64,000 bases of DNA, from NCBI RefSeq assembly GCF_014083945.1, contig NZ_CP046444.1, forward strand, positions 3,844,001 through 3,908,000, given 5' to 3'. Below the pieces are notes generated by a model. That model did no database searches. It saw nothing but the letters and a program-made list of their open reading frames with translations, and had not been told where the DNA came from. How positions within the stretch are numbered: position 1 is the first letter of the stretch; every line of letters begins with the position of its first letter. Positions 1-9,345 of this stretch are shown piece by piece. The translations under genes were made by a program, and so were the position numbers. The stretch is from Granulicella sp. 5B5 (GTDB lineage: Bacteria; Acidobacteriota; Terriglobia; Terriglobales; Acidobacteriaceae).

Positions 1-2387
1 TTGCCGCCGCCGCGGGCGTAGGCCAGCAGCGCCTGCGTCGGCGCGCCGTGGAGTTCAGGGTGCGCGGCATAGGTGCGCACGCCGAGGATGACGGTATCGA
101 AGTGGCCGAGCTTGCCAGCAGTGAGGTCGGCGACGGTGAGAATCTCAGGCTTGAGCCCGATGGAGGCGAGGGCCTCGGGTACGGAGTCGCCCGTGCCGGG
201 GAGATAGCCGATGCGAAGCTTGCCGTTGGACGGAAGCTTGAGATCGACGGGGACGATGCGGTCGACGGCGGGTGTGTAGTAATCGGTGCGCGGCAGGTCA
301 CCGTAACCGATGGCGCGGTAGCCTTCGGTGTATTCGGCCACTGTAGGCAGGCTTACGGTGGCTGTCAGGCTTGCGGGCGCGCGCAGGTCCGCCGGTGGTG
401 TGACGATGAACGCGGTGAGATCGCCGGAGACGGGCCCAGCTTGTTTGGCAGACCACAGCGCGGGCACTTGCAGGTGGACGGAGGGAGACGCGGACGGCTT
501 CTCGTGTTTGACGACCTTATAGGAGCTGTCGCGGTGGTAGGCGGAGGTGGCCGTCGCTGTGAGATCGAGGCTGCGGGTGCCTTCCGGCAGGACTTGTGCG
601 TTGGAAGAGAGCGCTAGGTTGACGGCCGGGACGATCTGGATGGGCTGCGGCCCATCATGCACGATGCGGCCCAGTTCGATGGTGGTGCCGCGATACTCGA
701 CATCCGTCCATGCCGTGAGGGCTGGGGGCGTGACGGGTGCATCGCGCAGCTCAGGGCGGCGGAGTTCATAGACCGGAGCCTCGATGTTCTTGCGATAGAA
801 GTACGGCTGCGAGATGAGCGTGGTGAAGTAGGGGTGCGCGGTTAGCGTGACGGCGAGCGGGTGATCGACCGTGAGCTGGTTGCGGTCTTCGCTTACATTG
901 TCCGGTTTTTCGATGCCGCCTGCGCTGTTGGTGAGCCAGGTGGCCTTGCCATGAAGCGTCTCAGACGAAGCGGTGCGCACCTGCGACCAGACGGAGATGC
1001 CGTTGCCTGCGGGATGGTCGATGTCGCTGTTGGTGGCGTCGTAGTTGAGGCCCAGCGCGAGGGCGAGCGCGCTGTTGAGTTGAACTCTTTTGACGCGCAG
1101 CTCATGCAGAACGCTCTCCTTCTGCTCAGGGTTGAAGCTGTCCCCTTCGACCCGCGAGATCAGTACGGTGGTCTGCTGCAGGGCATCGGCAAGCTGCGGC
1201 GCGATCTTTTCCGGGTGGGCAGCGTCAAAGGCCTGCGTTGTGTTTGAGATCTGTGCGCCAAGCATGTGGAGAGACTCGCGCAGATACTTCGGTGCGCTGG
1301 GTGCGAGGGTGGCGATGCCTTCGATGCTGGTATCGATGCCGTCGAAGAAGCTGGACTCGTCCTGCTTCTGCCTGTCGGCGGGCAGCATGGAGCCGTAGCG
1401 GTGGTAGGCGACGTCAAATTTGCCTGCGGGCGGCACGCGCAGGCCGGGGCCGATCTGCGATTTCTGCATGCCGAGACCCATCCGCGCGAACTGCACGTAG
1501 CTGAATGGCTTGCCCTCGGCTGCGGTGAGCAGCGGGTCGCTTTCACCCTCGTGGACGACGACGTCGGTTGTGGGCGGCGTAGTGGAGACTTGTCCAGTGA
1601 CGTAGTTGACGAAGCGCGCCGGGATGTACTGGTTCGTGGCGTAGTCGAAGAGGCCCTTGTCGGAGATGGCGAACATGGGCACGCGCGCATAGACCTTGAG
1701 CGGCTGCCAGGGCAGGATGCCCTCGGCTGTGAGCTCGGGGAAGACGCTGGGATCGCCGGCGGCTTTGAAGGCCTCCTGCGCGATCTCGCCGGAGACTTGG
1801 TGCTGGCCATGGCCGTCTGTGACGCCGCCGATGAAGGTGGCGGTGAGCACCAGCGGTCGATAGAGGCGGATGGCGCGTACGACGTCATAGAGCACGCGCT
1901 GGTGCGTCCACTTGGAGAAGGCCTCTTCCTTGGTCTTGGAGAAGCCGAAGTCGACCTCGGTACCGAAGAACTGGTGGATGCCGGAGTAGCGGTCGCAGGC
2001 CAGCAGCTCCTGCGTGCGGAGCAGGCCGAGAGCATCCTCGAAGTCGGGGGTCATCGCGTTCTGGCCGCCTTCGCCGCGATTGAGCGAGAGGTCGGCGACG
2101 CGTGCGCCGCGGCCGCGGGAGTAGAAGGTCAACATGCCACCGTCCTCGTCGTCAGGGTGGGCTACGATGTTGAGGATGGAGGCGCGGGTGTTCAGGCGGC
2201 GCAGCATCTGCTGCAGGCCGAGCGCACCCTGGTCGATGGGCAGTTCGTGGCCGTCGAGGGGCTGCACGTGCTCGCCGCGGAGGTTGGCAGGGTCGAAGAA
2301 GGTCTTTGTGGGCGTTTGCGCGGCGAAGATGTGGGATGGGACCACAGCCAGTGTGGCAGCGAGGCCAAGCGAAGGTAGCAGCTTCAT
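1..2387 (-). CDS. Large secreted PIG-L family deacetylase (C-terminus outside window)
   Basis: The first 795 codons are visible and the frame stays open to the window edge. Residues 1-22 form a signal peptide (MKLLPSLGLAA, ending near HIFA), so the protein is exported. The LmbE/PIG-L zinc and catalytic signature AHPDDE lies at about residues 76-81, followed later by the DGHGQHQ segment that would supply the second metal histidine. The family removes acetyl groups from N-acetylglucosamine-type sugars; the substrate here is unknown. The protein is far longer than single-domain PIG-L enzymes (about 230 residues). The extra C-terminal part fits the large acidobacterial secreted subgroup. A short purine run, AAAAGG, sits just before the ATG. 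Assignment to the family is firm, the exact role is not. Confidence 0.88.
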   Translation of the reverse strand, partial: MKLLPSLGLAATLAVVPSHIFAAQTPTKTFFDPANLRGEHVQPLDGHELPIDQGALGLQQMLRRLNTRASILNIVAHPDDEDGGMLTFYSRGRGARVADLSLNRGEGGQNAMTPDFEDALGLLRTQELLACDRYSGIHQFFGTEVDFGFSKTKEEAFSKWTHQRVLYDVVRAIRLYRPLVLTATFIGGVTDGHGQHQVSGEIAQEAFKAAGDPSVFPELTAEGILPWQPLKVYARVPMFAISDKGLFDYATNQYIPARFVNYVTGQVSTTPPTTDVVVHEGESDPLLTAAEGKPFSYVQFARMGLGMQKSQIGPGLRVPPAGKFDVAYHRYGSMLPADRQKQDESSFFDGIDTSIEGIATLAPSAPKYLRESLHMLGAQISNTTQAFDAAHPEKIAPQLADALQQTTVLISRVEGDSFNPEQKESVLHELRVKRVQLNSALALALGLNYDATNSDIDHPAGNGISVWSQVRTASSETLHGKATWLTNSAGGIEKPDNVSEDRNQLTVDHPLAVTLTAHPYFTTLISQPYFYRKNIEAPVYELRRPELRDAPVTPPALTAWTDVEYRGTTIELGRIVHDGPQPIQIVPAVNLALSSNAQVLPEGTRSLDLTATATSAYHRDSSYKVVKHEKPSASPSVHLQVPALWSAKQAGPVSGDLTAFIVTPPADLRAPASLTATVSLPTVAEYTEGYRAIGYGDLPRTDYYTPAVDRIVPVDLKLPSNGKLRIGYLPGTGDSVPEALASIGLKPEILTVADLTAGKLGHFDTVILGVRTYAAHPELHGAPTQALLAYARGGG

Positions 2388-2420
2388 GCCTTTTAGAGTC
2401 TCACAGAGTGCGAGAGTCCC

Positions 2421-2806
2421 TCACTGCTGGGTGGGGCCCGGGTCTGTCGCCTGCACGGCGGCTATCGCGTGTTCCAGATGCTTGAGCAGCCCTGGGATGT
2501 CGGATTGAACGACCTCCCAGACTCGAACCATGTTCGTGGAAAAGTATCCGTGAGCCAGTTGATTGCGCATGGCATAGATAGAACGAAAGGGGATGTCCGG
2601 GAACCGCTGTGGAGCGTCTGGCAAGACTTCGAGCAGGTTTTTCGAGGCTTCGCCAAGGACCTCGATGTTTCGCATGACGGCATCCTGCGTGAAGACGTCT
2701 GTGAGAAAGCGCCTTCACTCTTACCTCTTGTGTAGCGGAGGATGTGTGCCGCAGCCTCATGCAGATGGCCGAGAAAATCGCCGGCTCTGAGGCTGTGCCG
2801 GCTCAT
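2421..2806 (-). pseudogene. hepT: Frameshifted HepT-type RNase toxin (DUF86)
   Basis: The reading frame opening at 2806 encodes a normal HepT N-terminus (DFLGHLHEAAAHILRYT, then GKSEGAF). A second frame, one base out of phase, encodes the rest (LTDVFTQDAVMRNIEVLGEA, then the nuclease/AMPylation motif RNQLAHGYF, an R-x4-H-x-Y). The two join if the AAA run at 2706-2708 is read as four As, which restores A-F-L-T-D. The change is therefore a one-base deletion in a homopolymer or a sequencing error. An intact HepT would be an RNase neutralised by the MntA encoded immediately upstream, with a 4-bp overlap. In the sequence as given the toxin is broken. The downstream part could only be made from an internal ATG at 2675, which would lack the N-terminal helices. 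Confidence 0.8.
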
Positions 2807-3093
2807 AGCGGCAAGGCTTCCGCGACAACCTGATTGCGGAACTTTACGGGCAAAGAATCGGGCGTCAACAGATCAACCGGAACACCAACGGCATCCTCGA
2901 TGGCGACCTGCACTTTTGCGATCTCCAACAGGCTGGCGCGAGGTGGGGCGTCGATCAACAGATCGAGATCGCTGCCGTCGCCGTCGTCGCCGTGCAAGAC
3001 CGAGCCGAAGACGCGCGAGTTCGCCATGCCAGCCTCTGCGACTAGCCTGCGAATGGTATCCCGATGTTGCGACAAGACTTCGGAAGGCCTCAT
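2803..3093 (-). CDS. mntA: MntA-type minimal nucleotidyltransferase antitoxin
   Basis: This 96-residue protein has the complete minimal nucleotidyltransferase signature. GS is followed ten residues later by DLD (GSVLHGDDGDGSDLDLLID), which forms the Mg-ATP site. In known MntA/HepT pairs the antitoxin AMPylates the Tyr of the toxin R-x4-H-x-Y motif. The gene overlaps the start of hepT by ATGA, giving translational coupling and the usual antitoxin-first order. The antitoxin is intact although its toxin partner is frameshifted. A stand-alone nucleotidyltransferase is the alternative reading, but the HepT neighbour makes the TA assignment convincing. Confidence 0.88.
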   Translation of the reverse strand: MRPSEVLSQHRDTIRRLVAEAGMANSRVFGSVLHGDDGDGSDLDLLIDAPPRASLLEIAKVQVAIEDAVGVPVDLLTPDSLPVKFRNQVVAEALPL

Positions 3094-3250
3094 AGGAAAA
3101 GTCTAACGCACAGCGTCGTGATTCATTGCGTGAAAAGACTTGCTAGACGCGGGATGCGGTGAGTTCATGCCAGCTCATGCCGAAATTCACGACCAGACGA
3201 GAGATTGTATACGACGGATAGCCGCGCGATTTCATACACTGGTAGCAACC

Positions 3251-4717
3251 GTGTCGCAGACACCACCTCAGCTCGAACGCACGCTAACGCTGCGCGGCGC
3301 CGTGACGCTCAATCTGCTGGACATGATTGGCGTGGGCCCGTTTCTGACGCTGCCCCTGCTGCTGGGCGCGATGGGCGGCCCGCAGGCGATGCTGGGCTGG
3401 GTACTGGGCGCTCTGCTGGCGGCGTGCGACGGCCTGGTGTGGGCCGAGCTCGGCGCGGCGATGCCGGAGGCTGGTGGGACGTACTACTACCTGGCGAAGA
3501 TCTTTCCGGGACGGCTGGGGCGGTGGCTGAGCTTTCTCTTTGTGTTTCAGCTGTGCATCTCGGCGCCACTGTCGATGGCGAGCGGGTGCATCGGGCTGGC
3601 GCAGTATGCGGGGTTTCTATCGCCGGCGCTGGTGTCGCACGCGGCGGTGCATGCGCTGCACCTCGGGCCGTACAGCTTCGGCGTAACGGCGGGTCGTGCG
3701 ACGTTGATCGCGATTGCGACGGTTGTGCTGGCCGTGGTGCTGCTGTACCGGCGCCTGTCGGAGATGCGCGTAATGGGTGCCGTGCTGCTGACGCTGGTGC
3801 TCATCACGATGGGTTGGGCGATTGTCACCGGGCTGCTGCACGGACAGATGGCGCGGGTGTTTGCATTTCCGCCGGGAGCGTTTCGGTTGGACCACAGCTT
3901 CTTCGCGGGGCTGGGCTCTGCGATGCTGATTGCGACCTACGACTACTGGGGGTACTACAACGTGACGTTCCTCGGCGGTGAGACGCGTGAGCCGGGGCGG
4001 ACGATCCCGCGCGCTGTGCTGCTGTCGATTGCAGTTGTCGCGGTGCTGTACCTGGCGTTGAACACGAGCGTGCTCGCGGTGCTCGGTGCGCCTGCGACGA
4101 TTGCCGCAGGCAGCTCGCTTGGCGCGCGGCGGGCGCTGATTGCGGAGGTGATGCAGGTTGCCTATGCGCCGTCGCTGGGCGCGCACACGGCGATGTTGCT
4201 GGGGCGCGTAGCCGCGGTGCTGGTGATGGTGACAGCCTTTGCGAGCGTGTTCTCGCTGCTGCTGGGCTACTCGCGGATACCGTTCGCTGCGGCGCGCGAT
4301 GGCAACTTCCCGGCGGTGTTCGGGCGGCTGCATCCGACGCGCGGGTTTCCGTACGTGTCGCTGCTGGCGCTGGGCGGCGTGGCGTGCCTGTTCTGCTTCT
4401 TCTCGCTGGCGGACGTCATCGCGGCGCTGGTAGTTCTTCGGATTGTGCTGCAGTTTTCGTTGCAGCACATCGGTGTGATTGCGCTGCGGTTACGCAGGCC
4501 GGAGCTGCCGCGTCCGTTCAAATTGTGGTTGTATCCGCTGCCTCCGCTGTTGGCGCTGGCGGGGTTTGGCTATATCGTGGTCTCGCGGCCGAACTTCAAG
4601 CGCGAGTTGTTGTTAGCGACGATCGTTGCGGTCGCCGGATCGCTGTTTTTTGCAGTGCGGTCGATATTCCAGCGCGGTGTTGCGGCATCCAGACCCGCGG
4701 CTGGTGACGTACTGTAA
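3251..4717 (+). CDS. APC-family amino acid permease
   Basis: This is a polytopic inner-membrane protein of 488 residues from the chosen GTG. About twelve hydrophobic segments cover most of the sequence, and the N-terminal glycine-rich helix typical of the amino acid-polyamine-organocation superfamily is present (NLLDMIGVGPFLTLPLLLGA). It probably imports amino acids or related amines by proton symport; the substrate cannot be read from the sequence. The frame remains open upstream to 3140, with an ATG at 3167. The family consensus begins close to SQTPPQLERTLTLRGAVTLN, so the GTG at 3251 is preferred despite a weak ribosome site. It stands alone between the toxin-antitoxin pair and msrP. The start is the least certain part. 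Confidence 0.85.
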   Translation: MSQTPPQLERTLTLRGAVTLNLLDMIGVGPFLTLPLLLGAMGGPQAMLGWVLGALLAACDGLVWAELGAAMPEAGGTYYYLAKIFPGRLGRWLSFLFVFQLCISAPLSMASGCIGLAQYAGFLSPALVSHAAVHALHLGPYSFGVTAGRATLIAIATVVLAVVLLYRRLSEMRVMGAVLLTLVLITMGWAIVTGLLHGQMARVFAFPPGAFRLDHSFFAGLGSAMLIATYDYWGYYNVTFLGGETREPGRTIPRAVLLSIAVVAVLYLALNTSVLAVLGAPATIAAGSSLGARRALIAEVMQVAYAPSLGAHTAMLLGRVAAVLVMVTAFASVFSLLLGYSRIPFAAARDGNFPAVFGRLHPTRGFPYVSLLALGGVACLFCFFSLADVIAALVVLRIVLQFSLQHIGVIALRLRRPELPRPFKLWLYPLPPLLALAGFGYIVVSRPNFKRELLLATIVAVAGSLFFAVRSIFQRGVAASRPAAGDVL

Positions 4718-4768
4718 CCAGCAGGCTCTGCGGGTGTCTAATCCTTTAGTAGAGAGCGAGGAGTGACC

Positions 4769-5728
4769 ATGCTGTTGCGAACTGAAACGCCGATCCCATC
4801 GTCAGAGATTACGCCTAAGGAAGTGTTTGAATCCTTCAAGATGACGCGGCGGCGTGTGCTGTCTGGACTCGGTGCGGTTGGCGCTGCAGCGGCGACGGCG
4901 GGTCTGCCGCAGGTGGCGCTCGGTGAATCGCCGTTGAAGTACGTGGGCTCGAAGTACACGGTGCCCGACCGCGCTATAACGCCCGAGGCGAAGGCGAAGA
5001 GCTACAACAACTTCTATGAGTTTGGCGAAGATAAAGGCGATCCGGCCCGCAATGCGCATACGCTAAAGACGTATCCGTGGTCGGTGAAGATTGAGGGTCT
5101 GTGCAAGAATCCTCAGACGATCGACCTGTACAAGATGGCCGGGCTGGCGCCGATTGAGCAGCGCGTGTACCGCTTCCGCTGCGTGGAGGCGTGGTCGATG
5201 GTGATCCCGTGGGACGGCTACTCGCTCTCGGAGTTGATCAAGGTGGCCGACCCTCTGCCGAGCGCGAAGTTTGTGCAGTTCATCTCGCTGGAAGACTCGA
5301 AGACGGAGATGCTGCCCAGCGGCATTCAGTGGCCTTATAGCGAGGGCCTGCGCATCGACGAGGCGATGAACCCGCTGACCCTGCTGACCTTCGGCAGCTA
5401 TGGTGAGACGCTCGCGAACCAGCAGGGCGCTCCGGTGCGTGTGATCGTGCCGTGGAAGTATGGCTTCAAAAGCCCAAAGTCGATTGTGCGGATCAAGTTT
5501 GTGAAGAGCATGCCGTCGACGACGTGGAACGAGCTTGCGCCGGATGAGTACGGATTCTACAGCAACGTGAACCCCACGGTAGACCATCCGCGCTGGACGC
5601 AGGCGCATGAGCGGTTGCTGAACACGAACAGCATCTTTCCCAAGGTGGTGCCGACGCTGATGTTCAATGGCTACAGCGACCAGGTGGCCTCCATGTATGC
5701 AGGCATGGACCTGCGGAAGAACTACTAG
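4769..5728 (+). CDS. msrP: Methionine sulfoxide reductase catalytic subunit MsrP
   Basis: This is a 319-residue periplasmic molybdoenzyme that repairs oxidised methionines in envelope proteins, receiving electrons from MsrQ. A twin-arginine signal lies unusually deep, at about residue 25 (TRRRVLSGLGAVGAAAAT), and directs folded export. The sulfite-oxidase-like fold is recognisable from YRFRCVEAWSMVIPW, whose Cys coordinates molybdenum. The other conserved blocks are WPYSEGLRIDEAMNPL and VRVIVPWKYGFKSPKSIVRI. The ATG at 4769 has GAGGAG just upstream; a GTG two codons earlier is less likely. msrQ follows 22 bp downstream, which is the normal pairing. Confidence 0.95.
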   Translation: MLLRTETPIPSSEITPKEVFESFKMTRRRVLSGLGAVGAAAATAGLPQVALGESPLKYVGSKYTVPDRAITPEAKAKSYNNFYEFGEDKGDPARNAHTLKTYPWSVKIEGLCKNPQTIDLYKMAGLAPIEQRVYRFRCVEAWSMVIPWDGYSLSELIKVADPLPSAKFVQFISLEDSKTEMLPSGIQWPYSEGLRIDEAMNPLTLLTFGSYGETLANQQGAPVRVIVPWKYGFKSPKSIVRIKFVKSMPSTTWNELAPDEYGFYSNVNPTVDHPRWTQAHERLLNTNSIFPKVVPTLMFNGYSDQVASMYAGMDLRKNY

Positions 5729-5750
5729 ACTGAACGACTAGACTGGGCCC

Positions 5751-6461
5751 ATGCCGACACGCGCTGTTCCTTACCTGAAGATCGTGGTGCACATCCTGTG
5801 CCTCTTGCCCGCGCTGTATCTGTGGCACGTGTACAGCAGCGGCGCGCTGGCGCTGATGGCTGACCCGGTGAACTACATCACCCACTTCACAGGCAACTGG
5901 GCGCTGTGGATTCTGCTGACTGACCTTGCGATCACTCCGGTGCGCCGCCTGAACAGTGGACTGGCATGGCTCATCCGGTTCCGGCGCATGGTGGGGCTGT
6001 ATGCGTGCTTCTATGCGACGCTGCACCTGATGACCTATGTGTTCCTCTTTAGCGGCTATGACGTGCCGACGGCGCTGGCAGGCCTGCGTGCCGGGCATCT
6101 GCTGGAGCCGTGGAACCAGTTCAGGATCATCTGGCCGACGATGGTGGACGACGTGGAGAAGCGAAGGTTTATCCAGGTGGGGCTGCTGGCGTGGTTGATC
6201 CTGCTGTCGCTGGCCGTGACCTCGCCGCAGCGGATCATGCGGGCGATGGGTGGCAAGAACTGGCAGCGGCTGCATCGGTTGATCTATGTGGCTGGTATCG
6301 CTGCGGTGGTCCACTACATCTGGCTGGTCAAGACGGGCGTGCGTACCCCCTATAAGTACGCGGTGATGTTGGCTGTGCTGCTGCTGGCGCGGGTTGCCTA
6401 CTCGCTGTGGAAGCGGTGGAAGAAGCCGGGCACGGCCCCGGTGCAAAAGGTTGCGGCCTAA
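5751..6461 (+). CDS. msrQ: MsrQ, haem-binding membrane subunit of the MsrPQ repair system
   Basis: This 236-residue membrane protein has six hydrophobic segments and belongs to the ferric-reductase-like transmembrane family. It passes quinol-pool electrons to periplasmic MsrP. Histidines in the expected membrane positions are visible: ITHFTGNWALW, FYATLHLMTYVF, WQRLHRLIYVAGI and VVHYIWLVK. They fit the haem-ligand positions of the family. Length and order directly behind msrP match characterised msrPQ operons. No strong Shine-Dalgarno sequence precedes the ATG, so coupling to msrP translation is possible. Confidence 0.93.
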   Translation: MPTRAVPYLKIVVHILCLLPALYLWHVYSSGALALMADPVNYITHFTGNWALWILLTDLAITPVRRLNSGLAWLIRFRRMVGLYACFYATLHLMTYVFLFSGYDVPTALAGLRAGHLLEPWNQFRIIWPTMVDDVEKRRFIQVGLLAWLILLSLAVTSPQRIMRAMGGKNWQRLHRLIYVAGIAAVVHYIWLVKTGVRTPYKYAVMLAVLLLARVAYSLWKRWKKPGTAPVQKVAA

Positions 6462-6523
6462 AGCTCCGTCGGAGCGCAACTTCTGCTCCAAAGTGCAGGT
6501 CTAAGCTGGTGGTGAGGTTCACC

Positions 6524-8614
6524 ATGAAGCTCGTCTGCGTCACTCTTCTTTGGGTCCTGGCTGCCGTGCCGCCTGTGCTTCACGCGCAGGACACCGATGC
6601 TGCGCAAGATCCAATGCAAAAGCGTGCGGCTGCAACGTTTGCGAACAAGGCGCATGTCGAAGCGAAGCATGGGAAGACGGCCACTCTTACACCGTTGACG
6701 CCGCGTGAGCGCGTGGAGCAGTTGCTGGACCGGTTCACCTTTGGGCCGACGCCGGGTGAGCTGGATCAGGTGCTTGCGGAAGGGGCGGATGCGTGGCTCA
6801 CGCGTCAGATGCAACCGGGATCGATCAACGACGGCGCGCTGGCGCGGCGGCTCAACGACTATCCAACGGTTTCGATGACGCCTGCACAGGCGATGGCGGT
6901 ATTTCCCGATCGTGCGCAGATCAACGCCGTGGCGAACGGCACGGAGGAGCCGCCGGATGATCCGCTGCTGCATGCGGTCTTCGATGTGCAGTACTCCAAG
7001 CTGATGCAGGAGCGCGAAAAGAAGAAGGTGGACGGCGCGGTTGCGGCGGAGCCGACGGAAGAAGAGAGGGCCGCGCAGAAGAAGCTGGACCAGGACAAGG
7101 CTTCGCAGCTCTTCGGCGAGTTGTTTGCTCTGCCGAAGAACCAGCGGATGAAGGCGATCCTCGCGCTGCCGGTGAGCGACAAGATCGTGCTGACGACCAA
7201 CGGCAATCTCACGGGCGATCAGCGCAACCATCTGTTCGCGGACTTTGCGCCGCGCGAGCGCGAGGCGTTCCAGGCAATGGTCGGCAACGTGAGCTCGTCC
7301 GGCAATCTGATCAATGAGCTGTCGCAGGCGCGTGTGGTGCGGGACATCCTTTCCGAACGGCAGCTTGAGGCCGTGATGACGGCGTTCTGGTTCAACCACT
7401 TCAACATCTACGCGCCCAAGGGCTCCGACCAGTGGTACACCGCGAGCTATGAGCGCGATGTGATCCGCGCGCATGCGCTAAGCAACTTCCGCGACCTGCT
7501 GCTCGCAACGGCGGAGTCGCCCGCGATGATGGTGTATCTGGACAACTGGCTGTCGATCGGGCCGGACTCTCTGGCCGATGGCGTGAACCCGCAGAACCCG
7601 AAGTCGAAGAAGGGCAACAAGGGGCTGAACGAGAACTACGGCCGCGAGGTAATGGAGCTGCACACGGTAGGAGTGAACGGCGGCTACACGCAGGCTGACG
7701 TGACGTCGCTCTCGGCGATCCTTACAGGGTGGGGCATCGACCGGCCCAACGATGGCGGGCCGTTTCAGTTCGACTACAAACGGCATGAGCCGGGGCCGAA
7801 GCTTTGGTATGGGTACATCATCGACGATAACGGCAATGTGACGAAGATCGACCCGCACAAGCCCGTCTCAGCCGCGAGCCTGAGGGCGGCAGGCGACATG
7901 GCGACCCCAAACAGTATGAAGCAAGGACTGGCCGCATTGAACATCCTGGCGAACGCACCATCGACGGCGCACTTCATCAGCTATTTGCTGGCGCAGTATT
8001 TTGTAGCGGACGATCCACCCCCCGCGCTGGTGGACAGGCTACAGAAGGTCTTCATGGACTCGCATGGAGACATCAAGACCGTGCTGCGCGCGATTGTGGC
8101 ATCGCCGGAGTTCAACTCGCGGCAGTACTTCCACAACAAGGTGAAGACGCCGGAGGAGTTCATCGCGTCGGCGTTCCGCGCCACGGCCACGGACCCCCAA
8201 AACCCGGGCGCACTGGTGAACCAGCTGAATGTGATGGGCATGCCGTTGTATCGCGCGCTGCCGCCCACGGGCTACTACCTCACCGCGGACAAGTGGATGA
8301 ACTCGACCGCGTTAGTGGACAGGCTGAACTTCGCGTATCAGCTGACGAACAGCCGCTTCGCCGGGCAGAAGTTCGATGCGGCGAAGGTGGTTGCGCTGGG
8401 ACTGCTCAGCGCGCCGCCCTCGACTCCGGCGAACGGTACGCAGGTGACGCTGCATGTGCTGGAGTCGACGATGATTGGCGCGCCCGTCTCCGCGCAGACC
8501 AACCAGTTGATCGACAAACAGCTCGCGCAGCAACCGCCGAACACGACGCCAAGCGACACGCTGAACCTGCTCACGGCGCTGGTGATGGGCTCGCCGGAGT
8601 TCCAGCTGCGCTAG
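6524..8614 (+). CDS. Secreted DUF1800 family protein
   Basis: The 696-residue protein starts with a signal peptide (MKLVCVTLLWVLAAVPPVLHA). It has the DUF1800 layout: an N-terminal RVEQLLDRFTFGPTPGEL segment, the central WFNHFNIY block, LNENYGREVMELHTVG, and a C-terminal region with TPEEFIASAFRAT. The biochemical function of DUF1800 is not established; many are exported in Planctomycetes and Acidobacteria. An in-frame extension to 6407 would precede the signal peptide, so the ATG at 6524 is chosen. DUF1800 genes are often followed by a DUF1501 gene, but here the next gene is a convergent PIG-L gene sharing the four bases CTAG. Confidence 0.9.
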   Translation: MKLVCVTLLWVLAAVPPVLHAQDTDAAQDPMQKRAAATFANKAHVEAKHGKTATLTPLTPRERVEQLLDRFTFGPTPGELDQVLAEGADAWLTRQMQPGSINDGALARRLNDYPTVSMTPAQAMAVFPDRAQINAVANGTEEPPDDPLLHAVFDVQYSKLMQEREKKKVDGAVAAEPTEEERAAQKKLDQDKASQLFGELFALPKNQRMKAILALPVSDKIVLTTNGNLTGDQRNHLFADFAPREREAFQAMVGNVSSSGNLINELSQARVVRDILSERQLEAVMTAFWFNHFNIYAPKGSDQWYTASYERDVIRAHALSNFRDLLLATAESPAMMVYLDNWLSIGPDSLADGVNPQNPKSKKGNKGLNENYGREVMELHTVGVNGGYTQADVTSLSAILTGWGIDRPNDGGPFQFDYKRHEPGPKLWYGYIIDDNGNVTKIDPHKPVSAASLRAAGDMATPNSMKQGLAALNILANAPSTAHFISYLLAQYFVADDPPPALVDRLQKVFMDSHGDIKTVLRAIVASPEFNSRQYFHNKVKTPEEFIASAFRATATDPQNPGALVNQLNVMGMPLYRALPPTGYYLTADKWMNSTALVDRLNFAYQLTNSRFAGQKFDAAKVVALGLLSAPPSTPANGTQVTLHVLESTMIGAPVSAQTNQLIDKQLAQQPPNTTPSDTLNLLTALVMGSPEFQLR

Positions 8615-9345
8615 TCGACGACAATGCCTTCGAAGAGGTCGGTTGAGGTGTGCGCGGACTGCGGCTCTGTGGCGGCGGCCAGCGTGTAAACCTCCTGCAG
8701 CGGATGGCTGCGCCACAGCGGCTCAACAATTTTGATCAGCGGTGCCTGCGAGCTATGGGCGCGGAATGCCTCAAGCTTGCGCACGAAGACGCCGCCGATG
8801 TCGAGCGAGAGGCTCCACGGCGGGGGCAGGGGAGCGAGGCGCTCGGGCAGAAAATACTGCGTGGAGAGGTAGTACAGCCGCTGCGGCCGGTAGAGCTCGC
8901 CGAGGGCAGGGAAGCGCTTGGGCGACCCTGCCCAGTGGAAGGCGGCGGTCGTCGCAAAGGAGACCATGGAGTGATCGGGGTGCGTGTTCATGCCGCCGTC
9001 GCCGCTGAAGGTGATGACGATCTGCGGACGGAAGCGCCGCATGTGCCCCACAAGCTTGCCCGCCATCTCGGAGACGCTTGCGAACTCAAGTTGCGCGTCC
9101 TGGTAGTCGAGCAGCTCGTGCTCGGTCGTGCCGAGGACCTTGCAGCTTGCAGCGAACTCGGCGCGGCGCATCGCGCCCAGCTCAGCGGCACTGCTGGAAT
9201 CACCGCGGTTGGTGGCTGCCTGACCATCGGTGAGGCAGATCACGCTGGTCTGGGCACCGCGTTCGTTAGCCAGGGCTAACGCGCCGCCGAATCCCACGCA
9301 CTCATCGTCAGGGTGTGCCACAACGCACATCAATCTGGGTCCCAA
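8611..9345 (-). CDS. PIG-L family (LmbE-like) N-acetylglucosamine-type deacetylase
   Basis: This is a 244-residue cytoplasmic single-domain enzyme. The metal/catalytic motif AHPDDE lies at residues 10-15 and the second histidine block is HPDHSMVSF. It should hydrolyse an acetyl group from an N-acetyl amino sugar. Since bshA lies elsewhere in this window, a bacillithiol deacetylase (BshB) role is possible but unproven. The start is TTG at 9345, supported by a strong GAGGAGG four to five bases upstream. That ribosome site lies inside the end of rnhB (16-bp overlap), so the two are co-translated. It converges on the DUF1800 gene with a shared CTAG. Confidence 0.87.
   Translation of the reverse strand: MGPRLMCVVAHPDDECVGFGGALALANERGAQTSVICLTDGQAATNRGDSSSAAELGAMRRAEFAASCKVLGTTEHELLDYQDAQLEFASVSEMAGKLVGHMRRFRPQIVITFSGDGGMNTHPDHSMVSFATTAAFHWAGSPKRFPALGELYRPQRLYYLSTQYFLPERLAPLPPPWSLSLDIGGVFVRKLEAFRAHSSQAPLIKIVEPLWRSHPLQEVYTLAAATEPQSAHTSTDLFEGIVVD

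Noticed and set aside
48-2378. Long open frames on the plus strand over the first 2.4 kb
   Set aside because: They are antisense shadows of the PIG-L gene; the minus-strand product has a signal peptide and the AHPDDE motif.
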